Shown here piece after piece: positions 13,311 through 21,432 of a DNA stretch of 64,000 bases (the first letter of the stretch is position 1; every line of letters starts with the position of its first letter). Below the pieces are notes generated by a model. It was not told the origin of the DNA. It worked only from the letters and a program-made list of their open reading frames with translations, and ran no database searches. Source of the DNA: Burkholderia gladioli (lineage in GTDB: Bacteria > Pseudomonadota > Gammaproteobacteria > Burkholderiales > Burkholderiaceae); the NCBI RefSeq assembly GCF_000959725.1, contig NZ_CP009323.1:2914001-2978000 (forward strand), in the 5' to 3' direction. A program made the translations under genes and the position numbers.

Positions 13311-14015
13311 ATGACCGACAAGCATCTGTCCAGCCAGTTCGACGCCGACCTCAACGCGGTGTCGTCCAAGGTCCTGGAAATGGGCGGCCTCGTCGAGGCC
13401 CAGATCACCGAGGCGATACACGCGCTCAACGAGTTCGACCGCGAAGCGGCCGAGCGCGTGATCGCCAACGAGGATCGCCTGAACCTGATGGAAGTCGAGA
13501 TCGACGAGGAGTGCGGCAACATCATCGCGCGCCGCCAGCCGGCCGCGCGCGACCTGCGCCTCCTGATGTCGATCTCCAAGACCATCACCAACCTCGAGCG
13601 CGCCGGCGACGAGGCCGAGAAGATCGCCAAGCGCGTGCGGCGCCTGGCCGACGAGCCGATCGCCCGCGGCGTGAACATCGCCGAGATCAAGGTCTCGGGC
13701 GAGATGGCCGTGACCATCCTGCGCCGCGCGCTCGACGCGTTCGCGCGCCTGGACACGGTGGCCGCCGCGCAGATCGTCAAGGACGACAAGGAAATCGACC
13801 TGGAATTCCGCGCCTTCGTGCGCAAGCTGGTCTCCTACATGCAGGAAGACCCGCGCACCATCTCGGTCGGGCTCGACTTCCTGTTCATCGCCAAGGCGAT
13901 CGAGCGGGTCGGCGACCATGCCAAGAACATCGCGGAATTCATCATCTACATCGTGAAGGGCACCGACGTGCGGCACCAGCCGCGCGACCTGCTCGATCGC
14001 GAAGCCAATAGTTAA
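13311..14015 (+). CDS. phoU: Phosphate signalling protein PhoU
   Basis: Cytoplasmic helical protein that, with PstSCAB, keeps PhoR in its inactive state when phosphate is plentiful. The 234-residue length is normal. Two repeated three-helix PhoU domains are visible, each with the E/D-containing metal cluster motif (ANEDRLNLMEVEIDEECGNI in the first half, KDDKEIDLEFRAFV in the second; LERAGDEAEKIAKR and IERVGDHAKNIAEF). It follows pstB by 16 bases and precedes phoB by 29 bases, so the sensor and transporter are encoded on one run of genes. Confidence 0.97.
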   Translation: MTDKHLSSQFDADLNAVSSKVLEMGGLVEAQITEAIHALNEFDREAAERVIANEDRLNLMEVEIDEECGNIIARRQPAARDLRLLMSISKTITNLERAGDEAEKIAKRVRRLADEPIARGVNIAEIKVSGEMAVTILRRALDAFARLDTVAAAQIVKDDKEIDLEFRAFVRKLVSYMQEDPRTISVGLDFLFIAKAIERVGDHAKNIAEFIIYIVKGTDVRHQPRDLLDREANS

Positions 14016-14044
14016 CCCACGTCAGAGGACGCACCGAGGTGCCG

Positions 14045-14746
14045 ATGCCCAGCAACATTCTCGTCATCGAAGATGAGCCCGCGATCTCCGAATTGATTTC
14101 GGTGAACCTTCAGCACGCGGGACATTGTGCGATTCGCGCGTACAACGCGGAGCAGGCCCAGAACCTGATCAGCGACGTGCTGCCTGATCTGGTCCTGCTC
14201 GACTGGATGCTGCCGGGCAAGTCGGGGATCGCCTTCGCGCGCGAACTGCGCAACAACGAGCGTACCAAGCACATCCCGATCATTATGCTGACCGCGCGCG
14301 GCGACGAGCAGGACAAGGTGCTCGGCCTGGAGATCGGTGCCGACGACTACGTCACCAAGCCGTTCTCGCCCAAGGAGCTGATGGCGCGCATCAAGGCGGT
14401 GCTGCGCCGCCGCGCCCCGCAGCTGACCGAGGACGTGGTCTCGATCAACGGCCTGCGCCTGGACCCGGCCACGCACCGGGTGGCGGCCGCCGCCGAGGGC
14501 AACGAGATCAAGCTCGACCTCGGCCCGACCGAGTTCCGCCTGCTGCACTTCTTCATGACGCATCCGGAGCGCGTGCACAGCCGCACCCAGCTGCTCGACC
14601 AGGTGTGGGGCGACCATGTGTTCGTCGAGGAACGCACCGTCGACGTCCATATCAAGCGCCTGCGCGCGGCCCTCAAGCCGGCCGGCTGCGATGCTATGAT
14701 CGAAACCGTGCGCGGCAGCGGCTACCGCCTCGCCAAGCACGCATGA
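14045..14746 (+). CDS. phoB: Phosphate response regulator PhoB
   Basis: OmpR-family response regulator that binds Pho boxes and recruits RNA polymerase when phosphorylated by PhoR. I chose ATG 14045 (MPSNILVIEDEPAISELI, 233 residues); a GTG at 14039 is in frame but sits on the GAGG Shine-Dalgarno. The receiver domain has acidic residues E9-D10 and the phosphoacceptor D53 (LVLLDWMLPG), with K in TKPFSPKEL. The C-terminal winged helix includes VHSRTQLLDQVWGDHVFVEE and RTVDVHIKRLRAAL. The Pho boxes before pstS and ppk in this window are its expected targets. Confidence 0.98.
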   Translation: MPSNILVIEDEPAISELISVNLQHAGHCAIRAYNAEQAQNLISDVLPDLVLLDWMLPGKSGIAFARELRNNERTKHIPIIMLTARGDEQDKVLGLEIGADDYVTKPFSPKELMARIKAVLRRRAPQLTEDVVSINGLRLDPATHRVAAAAEGNEIKLDLGPTEFRLLHFFMTHPERVHSRTQLLDQVWGDHVFVEERTVDVHIKRLRAALKPAGCDAMIETVRGSGYRLAKHA

Positions 14747-14812
14747 CGCGACGCGGCGCATGAAGCTGGCGCCGCGTTTCGCCTCCATCCCGTTTCCTGT
14801 CGAGCGCCAACC

Positions 14813-16126
14813 ATGAACATCATCTGGGCGCGCTTTCTGGTGTCGCTCGTCCTGCTCGCGCTGGTCGCGACGCTGGCCGGCGCGACGATCGGCGTGCGCG
14901 CCGGCCTGGCCGTGGCCGTCGTGCTGCTGGTCGCGCAGGCATTCTTCAGCACCTTCCACACCCAGCAGCTCTGGCGCCTGCTCGATGCGCCCGTGTACGG
15001 CGAAGTGCCGAGCGCGCCGGGCATCTGGGGCGAGATCTACTACCGCCTGCACAAGCTCGCCAAGCAATGGCACGCCCAGGTGCGCCAGGTCGAGCAGCAG
15101 CATTCGCGCTTCATCCAGGCGATCCAGGCCTCGCCCAACGGCGTGGCCATGCTCGACGACCATGACCAGATCGAGTGGTGCAATGCGATCGCCGAGCTGC
15201 ATTTCGGGCTCGACGCCAAGCGCGACCTGCGCCAGCACATCACCCACCTGGTCCGCCATCCCGACTTCGTGCGCTATCTGAATGCCCAGCACTACGACGA
15301 GATGCTGGTGATGCGCGGCATGGGCGAGGGGCGCCAGCACGTGATCGCGGTGCAGGTGTTCCCCTATGGCGACAACCGCAAGCTGCTGCTCACCCAGGAC
15401 ATCACCGAGGTCGAGCGCACCGACGCGATGCGCCGCGACTTCGTCGCCAACGTCTCGCACGAGCTGAAGACGCCGCTCACGGTGCTCTCGGGCTTCCTCG
15501 AGACGCTGCGCGAACTGCCGCTGTCGGACGAGGAGCGCGCGCGCTACCTCGACATGATGGAGCAGCAGGCCGGGCGCATGCGCAAGATCGTCACCGACCT
15601 GCTGGTGCTGGCCAAGCTCGAGGGCGAGGGCAAGCCGCCGACCGACAAGCCGGTCGACATGGACGACGTGCTCGGCCACCTGGAGGACGTCGCGCAGACG
15701 CTGTCGGCCGGCCATCACGAAATCTCCTTCGAGATCGACGACACGCTCAGCGTGACGGGCGCCGAGACCGAGATCTTCAGCGCGCTCGGCAACCTGGTGA
15801 CCAATGCGGTGCGCTACACGCCCGAGGGCGGCAAGATCCGCGTCTGCTGGCGCCGCGACGGCTCGCAGGCGGTGTTCTCGGTGAAGGACAGTGGCTTCGG
15901 GATCCCGGCCGAGGACCTGCCGCGGCTCACCGAGCGTTTCTATCGCGTCGACCGCAGCCGCTCGCGCGATACCGGCGGCACCGGCCTGGGCCTGGCGATC
16001 GTCAAGCACGTGCTGCAGCGCCACGACGGCCAGTTGCTGATCCAGAGCGAGGAAGGGCGGGGCAGCACCTTCACGGCGCGCTTCCCGGCGCAGCGCACGG
16101 TGGTGCGCCGGCCGCGCGCGGCCTGA
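14813..16126 (+). CDS. phoR: Phosphate sensor histidine kinase PhoR
   Basis: Membrane sensor kinase partner of PhoB. It has 437 residues: two close N-terminal hydrophobic segments (about 4-24 and 28-48) with almost no periplasmic loop, as expected of PhoR, which senses through PstSCAB-PhoU rather than binding phosphate itself. A PAS domain follows (about 95-200, HSRFIQAIQASPNGVAMLDD), then HisKA with phospho-acceptor H216 (FVANVSHELKTPLTVL), and HATPase_c with N (GNLVTNAVRYTPEGG) and G boxes (DSGFGIPAEDL, GGTGLGLAIVKH). It is convergent with ppk across a bidirectional terminator. Confidence 0.97.
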   Translation: MNIIWARFLVSLVLLALVATLAGATIGVRAGLAVAVVLLVAQAFFSTFHTQQLWRLLDAPVYGEVPSAPGIWGEIYYRLHKLAKQWHAQVRQVEQQHSRFIQAIQASPNGVAMLDDHDQIEWCNAIAELHFGLDAKRDLRQHITHLVRHPDFVRYLNAQHYDEMLVMRGMGEGRQHVIAVQVFPYGDNRKLLLTQDITEVERTDAMRRDFVANVSHELKTPLTVLSGFLETLRELPLSDEERARYLDMMEQQAGRMRKIVTDLLVLAKLEGEGKPPTDKPVDMDDVLGHLEDVAQTLSAGHHEISFEIDDTLSVTGAETEIFSALGNLVTNAVRYTPEGGKIRVCWRRDGSQAVFSVKDSGFGIPAEDLPRLTERFYRVDRSRSRDTGGTGLGLAIVKHVLQRHDGQLLIQSEEGRGSTFTARFPAQRTVVRRPRAA

Positions 16127-16186
16127 GGCGGGCCGGGCGGCAGCCGACGTCCATCCGGTTCCCGTGCCCTGTTCGCGGCGCGGCAA

Positions 16187-16220
16187 GCAAAACGCCACTC
16201 GCTAGCGAGTGGCGTTTTGC
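16187..16220. terminator. Bidirectional terminator between phoR and ppk
   Basis: A perfect 34-bp palindrome centred at 16203/16204. It carries AAAA near the left edge and TTTT near the right edge, so it can terminate transcription from both sides. Confidence 0.88.
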
Positions 16221-16259
16221 ATTGCGCGGCGGTTGAAGCGGCCCGGGATCGGCGCGGCC

Positions 16260-18323
16260 TCAGCCGCCGAACTTCTCCAGCAGGCCGAGCTGCGCGCTGC
16301 GCCGGGTCTTGCCCGAGCGGCGGCGCTTGTAGTGGCCGTCGCTCTGCATCACCCAGGCCGATTGATTGTCGCCGAGGAATACCGACAGGCCCTCGGCGAT
16401 CACGCGGCGCTTGAGCTTGCGATCGTGGATCGGGAAGGCCACCTCGACGCGGCGGAACAGGTTGCGATCCATCCAGTCCGCGCTCGACAGGTAGACCTGC
16501 TCGGCGCCGCCGGCATGGAAGTAGTAGATCCGGTGATGCTCCAGGAAGCGCCCGATGATCGAGCGCACCGTGATGTTCTCCGAGAGGCCCGGCACGCCCG
16601 GCTGCAGCGCGCACACGCCGCGCACGATCAGGTCGACCTTCACGCCGGCCTGCGAGGCCTCGTAGAGTTCGGCGATCACCGAGGGTTCGAGCAGCGCGTT
16701 CATCTTGGCGACGATGCGCGCGCGCTTGCCGGCGCGCGCATTGGCGATCTCGTTGCGGATCCCCTCGATCAGCTTCGGATGCAGCGTGAACGGCGACTGC
16801 CACAGCTCGTGCAGCTTGAGCTCGCCGCCGATGCCGGTGAGCTGCTGGAACACGTGGTGGACGTCCTCGCAGATCCTCGGCTCGGCCGTCATCAGCCCGA
16901 AGTCGGTATAGAGGCGCGCCGTGCGCGGATGGTAGTTGCCGGTGCCCAGGTGCACGTAGCGGCGCAGCACGGTCTTGCCGCCACGCTTCTCGCGGCGCAC
17001 GATCAGCACCATCTTGGCGTGGCACTTGTGGCCCACCACGCCGTACACCACGTGCGCGCCCACCGCCTCCAGGCGCGAGGCCCAGTTGATGTTGGTTTCC
17101 TCGTCGAAGCGCGCCAGCAGCTCGACCACCACCGTCACTTCCTTGCCGTTGCGCGCGGCTTCCATCAGCGCGTCCATCAGCGGCGAATCGGTGCCGGTGC
17201 GGTAGATGGTCTGCTTGATCGCGACCACGTTGGGATCCTTGGCCGCCTCGCGCAGCAGCTCCAGCACCGGCTGGAAGCTCTCGTAGGGATGATGCAGCAG
17301 GATGTCGCCGCGATCGATCGCGTCGAACATCGAGGTGTCGTTGGCGATGGCCGCCGGCGTGGACGGCGTGTGCGGCACGAACTTCAGCTCGGGCAGGTCG
17401 ACCAGGTCGGGCAGCTGCATCAACCGCACCAGGTTGACCGGGCCGTCGGCCCGATAGCAATCGCGCTCGTTGAGCTCGCTCTCGTCGAGCAGGCGGCGCA
17501 CGATATGGGCCGGCGTGTCGGCCGACACTTCGAGCCGCACGGCGTTGCCGAGGTGGCGCGCCGGCAGTTCGCCCTGCAGCGCCACGCGCAGGTTGGTGAT
17601 CTCGTCCTCGTCGACGAACAGCTCGCTGTTGCGCGTGATGCGGAACTGGTTGCAGCTCCTGACCACCAGCTTCGGGAACAGCTCGCCCACGAAGCGCTGC
17701 ATCAGCGAGCTGAGCAGCACGAAGCCGTGACGGAAGCCCGACAGCTCCTGCGGCATGCGCACCAGGCGCGGCAGCGCGCGCGGCGCCTGCACGATGCCGA
17801 GCAGAGCCTGGCGGCCGAAGGCGTCGCGGCCTTCCAGCTCGACCACGAAGTTCAGGCTCTTGTTGAGCACGCGCGGGAACGGATGGGCCGGATCGAGCCC
17901 GATCGGCGTGAGCACCGGCAGCAGTTCGTCGAGGAAGTAGGCGCGCGCCCATTCGAGCTGCGCCTCGCTCCAGGTATCGGTGCCGTGGAAATAGATGCCT
18001 TCGGTCTCGAGCGCCGGGAAGATGGTCTCGTGCAGCATCGCGTACTGCTTGTGCACCAGGCGTTGCGCGCGGTCCACCACCAGGTCGTAGACATGCTGCA
18101 GGGACATGCCGTCGGGCGACAGCGCGCCCGGGTTGTCGCGCATCTGCTCCTGCAGCCCGGCCATCCGGACTTCGAAGAATTCGTCGAGGTTGCTGCTGGT
18201 GATGCAGATGAAGCGCAGCCGCTCGAGCAGCGGCACCTGCGGATCGGCGGCCTGCGCCAGCACGCGCTCGTTGAAGCCGAGGATGCCTAGTTCACGGTTG
18301 AGCAGCGGGTAGCGGATGGACAT
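16260..18323 (-). CDS. ppk: Polyphosphate kinase 1
   Basis: Polymerises the ATP gamma-phosphate into polyphosphate, reversibly. I chose the ATG at 18321-18323 (MSIRYPLLNRELGILGFNER, 687 residues, the usual PPK1 length); the open frame upstream has no family similarity and covers the Pho-box region. The N-terminal domain shows SSNLDEFFEVRMAGL. The catalytic core has RFDEETNINWASRLEAVGAH (split here), and the autophosphorylated histidine is H458 in RYVHLGTGNYHPRTARLYT; a second conserved block is EHHRIYYFHAGGAEQVYLSS (about 595-615). Two Pho boxes lie upstream on this strand. It is divergent from ppx, which encodes the opposing activity. Confidence 0.97.
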   Translation of the reverse strand: MSIRYPLLNRELGILGFNERVLAQAADPQVPLLERLRFICITSSNLDEFFEVRMAGLQEQMRDNPGALSPDGMSLQHVYDLVVDRAQRLVHKQYAMLHETIFPALETEGIYFHGTDTWSEAQLEWARAYFLDELLPVLTPIGLDPAHPFPRVLNKSLNFVVELEGRDAFGRQALLGIVQAPRALPRLVRMPQELSGFRHGFVLLSSLMQRFVGELFPKLVVRSCNQFRITRNSELFVDEDEITNLRVALQGELPARHLGNAVRLEVSADTPAHIVRRLLDESELNERDCYRADGPVNLVRLMQLPDLVDLPELKFVPHTPSTPAAIANDTSMFDAIDRGDILLHHPYESFQPVLELLREAAKDPNVVAIKQTIYRTGTDSPLMDALMEAARNGKEVTVVVELLARFDEETNINWASRLEAVGAHVVYGVVGHKCHAKMVLIVRREKRGGKTVLRRYVHLGTGNYHPRTARLYTDFGLMTAEPRICEDVHHVFQQLTGIGGELKLHELWQSPFTLHPKLIEGIRNEIANARAGKRARIVAKMNALLEPSVIAELYEASQAGVKVDLIVRGVCALQPGVPGLSENITVRSIIGRFLEHHRIYYFHAGGAEQVYLSSADWMDRNLFRRVEVAFPIHDRKLKRRVIAEGLSVFLGDNQSAWVMQSDGHYKRRRSGKTRRSAQLGLLEKFGG

Positions 18324-18389
18324 CGGCAGCGAGGATGGCAGATCGGGCGCGGCGGGCAGAAACGGGAGTTCGGAAATTCTCACGGTGCG

Positions 18390-18471
18390 ATGACATCTTG
18401 ATGACGTATTTGATCTTGTTCTGGAATGATACGGCCTGACGTTCCATGATTTGATGACGACTTGATGACAA
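18390..18471 (-). promoter_or_regulatory. Two Pho boxes upstream of ppk
   Basis: Read on the minus strand: TTGTCAT-CAAG-TCGTCAT (18471 to 18454) and ACGTCAT-CAAG-ATGTCAT (18407 to 18390). Both have 7+4+7 Pho-box geometry and, notably, the same CAAG spacer. The nearer one ends 67 bp before the ppk start. Confidence 0.82.
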
Positions 18472-18678
18472 TCACTGGTTTGTCTACAAATAATACGTCT
18501 GCCCAGATGGAAACTCACCACCTGTTTCAATCGATACAAATCGCGGATACTGCGGTGGAGCGCGGCAGGGCGCGATGATCCGACACCGCAAGCGCGCCAG
18601 CCTTTAGAATGTCGCGTTTGTCATGCACTGGGCCGGCACGGCGGCGACTTGCCGGCCTGAGAACGGAGCTTCTACCCG

Positions 18679-20193
18679 ATGGTTACATCCCCGCAATTGC
18701 TCGCCGCCGTCGATCTCGGCTCGAACAGCTTCCGGCTGATCGTCGGCCGCGTCGAGGAAACTCCCGCGGGCAGCCAGATCTACCCGGTCGACGCGCTGCG
18801 CGAGCCGGTCCGTCTCGCGGCCGGCCTGTCGCGCGACAAGATGCTCGATCGCGCCTCGCAGGAGCGCGGCTGGGAGGCGCTCAAGCGCTTCGGCGAACGG
18901 CTGCGCGACTTCCACCCCGATCACGTGCGCGCGGTCGCCACCAACACGCTGCGCGTGGCGAAGAACGCCGGCGAATTCCTGGTCGAGGCGGAAGCCGCGC
19001 TCGGTTTCCCGATCGAGGTGATCGCGGGCCGCGAGGAAGCGCGCCTGATCTACGCGGGCGCCGCGCATTCGGTGCCGGCCAGCGCCGGCAAGCGGCTGGT
19101 GGTCGACATCGGCGGCGGCTCGACCGAGTTCATCATCGGCCAGCACTACACGCCGATTGTGATGGAAAGCCTCTATATCGGCTGCGTGAGCCATAGCCGC
19201 CAGTTCTTCCCGGCCGGCAACGTCGACGAATACACCATGCGCCAGGCCGAGCTGGCCGCCAAGCGCGAAATCCAGATCATCTCGGGCGAGTACAAGAAGG
19301 CCGGCTGGGACCAGGCGATCGGTTCCTCGGGCACGGCCCGCGCGCTGGCCGAGCTGGTCGAGGGCAATGGCTTCAACGACGCCGGCATCTCGCACGGCAT
19401 CTCGCGCGGCGGGCTGGAGCGCCTGAAGCGCGCCCTGATCAAGGCCGAGAACGTCAACCGCCTGAAGCTGGTCGCGCTCAAGCCGGACCGCATCCCGGTG
19501 CTGGCGGGCGGCCTGTCGATCATGCTGGCGGTGTTCGAGGAGCTCGGCATCGACTACGTTGACACCACCGACGGCGCACTGCGCCTGGGCGTGCTCTACG
19601 ACCTGCTCGGCCGGGCCCAGCACGAGGACATGCGCGCCGTGACGGTGGAAGGCTTCATGCGCCGCTACGGCGTCGATCGCCCGCAGGCCGATCGCATCGC
19701 CTCGCTGGCCACCAGCTTCTACGACCAGCTCGAACACACCGAGGACGTGTCCCGCGAGGAAGATCGCACCTTCGTCGGCTGGGCGGCCGCGCTGCACGAG
19801 ATCGGCCTGTCGATCTCGCACAGTGCCTATCACAAGCATTCCGCCTATATCGCCAGCAATGCCGACATGCCCGGCTTCTCGCGTACCGATCAGGCTCGCC
19901 TGGCGGCGCTGGTGCTCGGTCACGCGGGCAAGCTCGGCAAGCTCTCGCAGTCGCGCGACGTCGAGTGGCCGCTGCTGTTCTGCCTGCGCCTGGCCGCGCT
20001 GCTGTGCCGTCGGCGAACCGATGCGGGCCTGCCGGAGATCTCGGTATCGGATGTCAAGAAGGGCGGCTACGAGGTCCGGCTGCCGAGCAGCTGGGTCGAG
20101 CAGAATCCGCTCACCGACTACAGCCTGAGCCAGGAAGCGGCGGAATGGGAGAAGGTCGGGATTCCGTATCGCGTGGTCTATACCGAGGCCTGA
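18679..20193 (+). CDS. ppx: Exopolyphosphatase (Ppx/GppA family)
   Basis: Removes terminal phosphates from polyphosphate (or hydrolyses pppGpp; the family does both). It has 504 residues. The ASKHA phosphate-binding loops are visible near the N-terminus (AAVDLGSNSFRLIVGRVEE), in the second loop (RLVVDIGGGSTEFIIG, about residues 138-153) and in the adenosine-like loop region (LAGGLSIMLAVFEEL). The second half (from about 310) is an HD-like helical domain with AALHEIGLSISHSAYHKHSAY (split motif), typical of long Ppx enzymes. It is divergent from ppk over 355 bp; TAGAAT at 18605-18610 may be its -10. A hairpin follows the stop. Confidence 0.95.
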   Translation: MVTSPQLLAAVDLGSNSFRLIVGRVEETPAGSQIYPVDALREPVRLAAGLSRDKMLDRASQERGWEALKRFGERLRDFHPDHVRAVATNTLRVAKNAGEFLVEAEAALGFPIEVIAGREEARLIYAGAAHSVPASAGKRLVVDIGGGSTEFIIGQHYTPIVMESLYIGCVSHSRQFFPAGNVDEYTMRQAELAAKREIQIISGEYKKAGWDQAIGSSGTARALAELVEGNGFNDAGISHGISRGGLERLKRALIKAENVNRLKLVALKPDRIPVLAGGLSIMLAVFEELGIDYVDTTDGALRLGVLYDLLGRAQHEDMRAVTVEGFMRRYGVDRPQADRIASLATSFYDQLEHTEDVSREEDRTFVGWAAALHEIGLSISHSAYHKHSAYIASNADMPGFSRTDQARLAALVLGHAGKLGKLSQSRDVEWPLLFCLRLAALLCRRRTDAGLPEISVSDVKKGGYEVRLPSSWVEQNPLTDYSLSQEAAEWEKVGIPYRVVYTEA

Positions 20194-20238
20194 CGCGCCT
20201 CGCCTCGGCCGGCCCGTTCCGGGACCGCCCGTGCCTCG

Positions 20239-20262
20239 ACGGCCGCACCCAGGTGCGGCCGT
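20239..20262. terminator. Hairpin between convergent ppx and a small secreted-protein gene
   Basis: A perfect 10-bp stem (20239-20248 with 20253-20262) with a CCAG loop is followed by TGTCGTTT on the plus strand. It is probably a terminator for ppx, possibly for both directions. Confidence 0.65.
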
Positions 20263-20281
20263 TGTCGTTTCCGGGCGATCC

Positions 20282-20734
20282 TTACGGGGTGCAGACGATC
20301 GCGGTCAGGAACGGGAAGGCTGCCTTCACGGTGGCCTGGCTGCCGGCGGCGCGCACCTTGGCCTCGACGGCGCTCTTCGAGCCGCGCACCACCACGCCGT
20401 AGCCCCATTCGTCGATCGGCTTGCCGTCGCCGTGCTGGAACAGCGGATCGTCCTGCTGGTAGCCGAGCACCACGTAGACCGAGAAGCCGTAGGCGCTGAG
20501 CGGGTGCTCGGTATGGAAGGCATTCATCGAGTTCGACTCGACATGCATCGGCTTGGTCTGGATGTCGCCGGCCTCGGCCAGCGGCGCGATGAAGCGATGG
20601 CCGTTCGACGAGCAGTCGAGCGCGGCGTCGAGCGCCTTGGGCTCGGCTGCGAGGGCGGCAGCCGAAGCGGCCAGGCTGATGGCGCCCAGCAGGGCGCAGG
20701 CGAGGCCGGCGGCCCCGAGACGGCGTGTTTTCAT
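20282..20734 (-). CDS. Small secreted protein of unknown function
   Basis: I do not recognise this family. It has 150 residues with a long alanine-rich signal peptide (MKTRRLGAAGLACALLGAIS..., likely cleavage near ALAA, residue 30). The mature part has two cysteines (C41 and C148) that could form a disulfide, and a central region FSVYVVLGYQQDDPLFQHGD. It is convergent with ppx and upstream of (but 235 bases from) the other minus-strand secreted-protein gene. No regulatory site is evident. Codon use and GC match the neighbours, so it looks like a genuine resident gene. Location in the periplasm or outside is inferred only from the signal sequence. Confidence 0.75.
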   Translation of the reverse strand: MKTRRLGAAGLACALLGAISLAASAAALAAEPKALDAALDCSSNGHRFIAPLAEAGDIQTKPMHVESNSMNAFHTEHPLSAYGFSVYVVLGYQQDDPLFQHGDGKPIDEWGYGVVVRGSKSAVEAKVRAAGSQATVKAAFPFLTAIVCTP

Positions 20735-20968
20735 AGGCGGAAGATCGGTGATGTTGTTGTACTGGTCAACGAGGAAGCCGGCTGCCGAGGCGGCCGGCCC
20801 GCGATGCCCGGTGGCTTGAACAGGCCCTGGCCTGATCGTCCGGTATGTGACCGATCATAACGAAAACGCGGCGGCGGCGCAGCCTGGTCGCCTCCACCCC
20901 GCCCATGGCGCGGGCGGGGCGGGTGGGCGAGGGCGTGCCGTGCCGCCGCGTGCTGCCGCTGCGGCCGC

Positions 20969-21379
20969 TTACTGCTGTTGCTGCAGGTACTGCCTGACCT
21001 GCTGCATGCTCACGCGGCCGCTGTGCGCGGTATCGATCTGCTCGAAGTTGCGCGCGATGAAGGGCAGGCCGTCGGCCTGGGCCTGGGCCTTGGTGATCGA
21101 CTGGCCGTTGGCCAGCGCGCTGTTGGTGGCCAGGCTCGAGGCCAGCCGCGACTGGGCCTGCTGGGCCAGGTCGCTGCCGGTGGTGGCCGCCGCAGGCGCG
21201 GCGATCGGGCGGCGCGGCAGGAACGGGCCGTCCACGCCGCCCTTGAGCGGCACCGGGGTGGAGACGGCCTGTTGCGCGGCCGCCATGGCCTGGGTGGCCG
21301 GCAGCACCGGCAGCGCGAGCAGCAGGGCGAGCGCGAGCAGGCGCGCGATCGGACGGGATTGGATCATGGCTTGTCTCAT
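20969..21379 (-). CDS. Secreted EF-hand-like small protein
   Basis: A 136-residue protein (or 132 if the second Met, at 21367, is used) with a hydrophobic signal peptide (ARLLALALLLALPVLPATQAMA). The C-terminus FEQIDTAHSGRVSMQQVRQY resembles one EF-hand loop (D-x-A-x-S-G-x-V-S), which would bind calcium in the periplasm or outside the cell. The central part is rich in A, Q and S. The D-at-1 and S-at-5 pattern is suggestive but the loop lacks the usual final glutamate, so metal binding is uncertain. It lies 53 bases before (downstream of) the S10 peptidase gene on the same strand, so the peptidase could lead into this gene. Confidence 0.72.
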   Translation of the reverse strand: MRQAMIQSRPIARLLALALLLALPVLPATQAMAAAQQAVSTPVPLKGGVDGPFLPRRPIAAPAAATTGSDLAQQAQSRLASSLATNSALANGQSITKAQAQADGLPFIARNFEQIDTAHSGRVSMQQVRQYLQQQQ

Positions 21380-21432
21380 CGATGAGGTTGGCGAACGCGG
21401 GCCGCCCGACGGGCGGCGCCGCGCCTGTCGGT

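Noticed and set aside
11240..13825. Long minus-strand frame opposite pstC-phoU
   Set aside because: Antisense artefact of GC bias; no family features and fully overlapped by conserved pst genes.
18324..18539. Longer ppk starting at 18539
   Set aside because: Added residues have no resemblance to the family and would translate through both Pho boxes.
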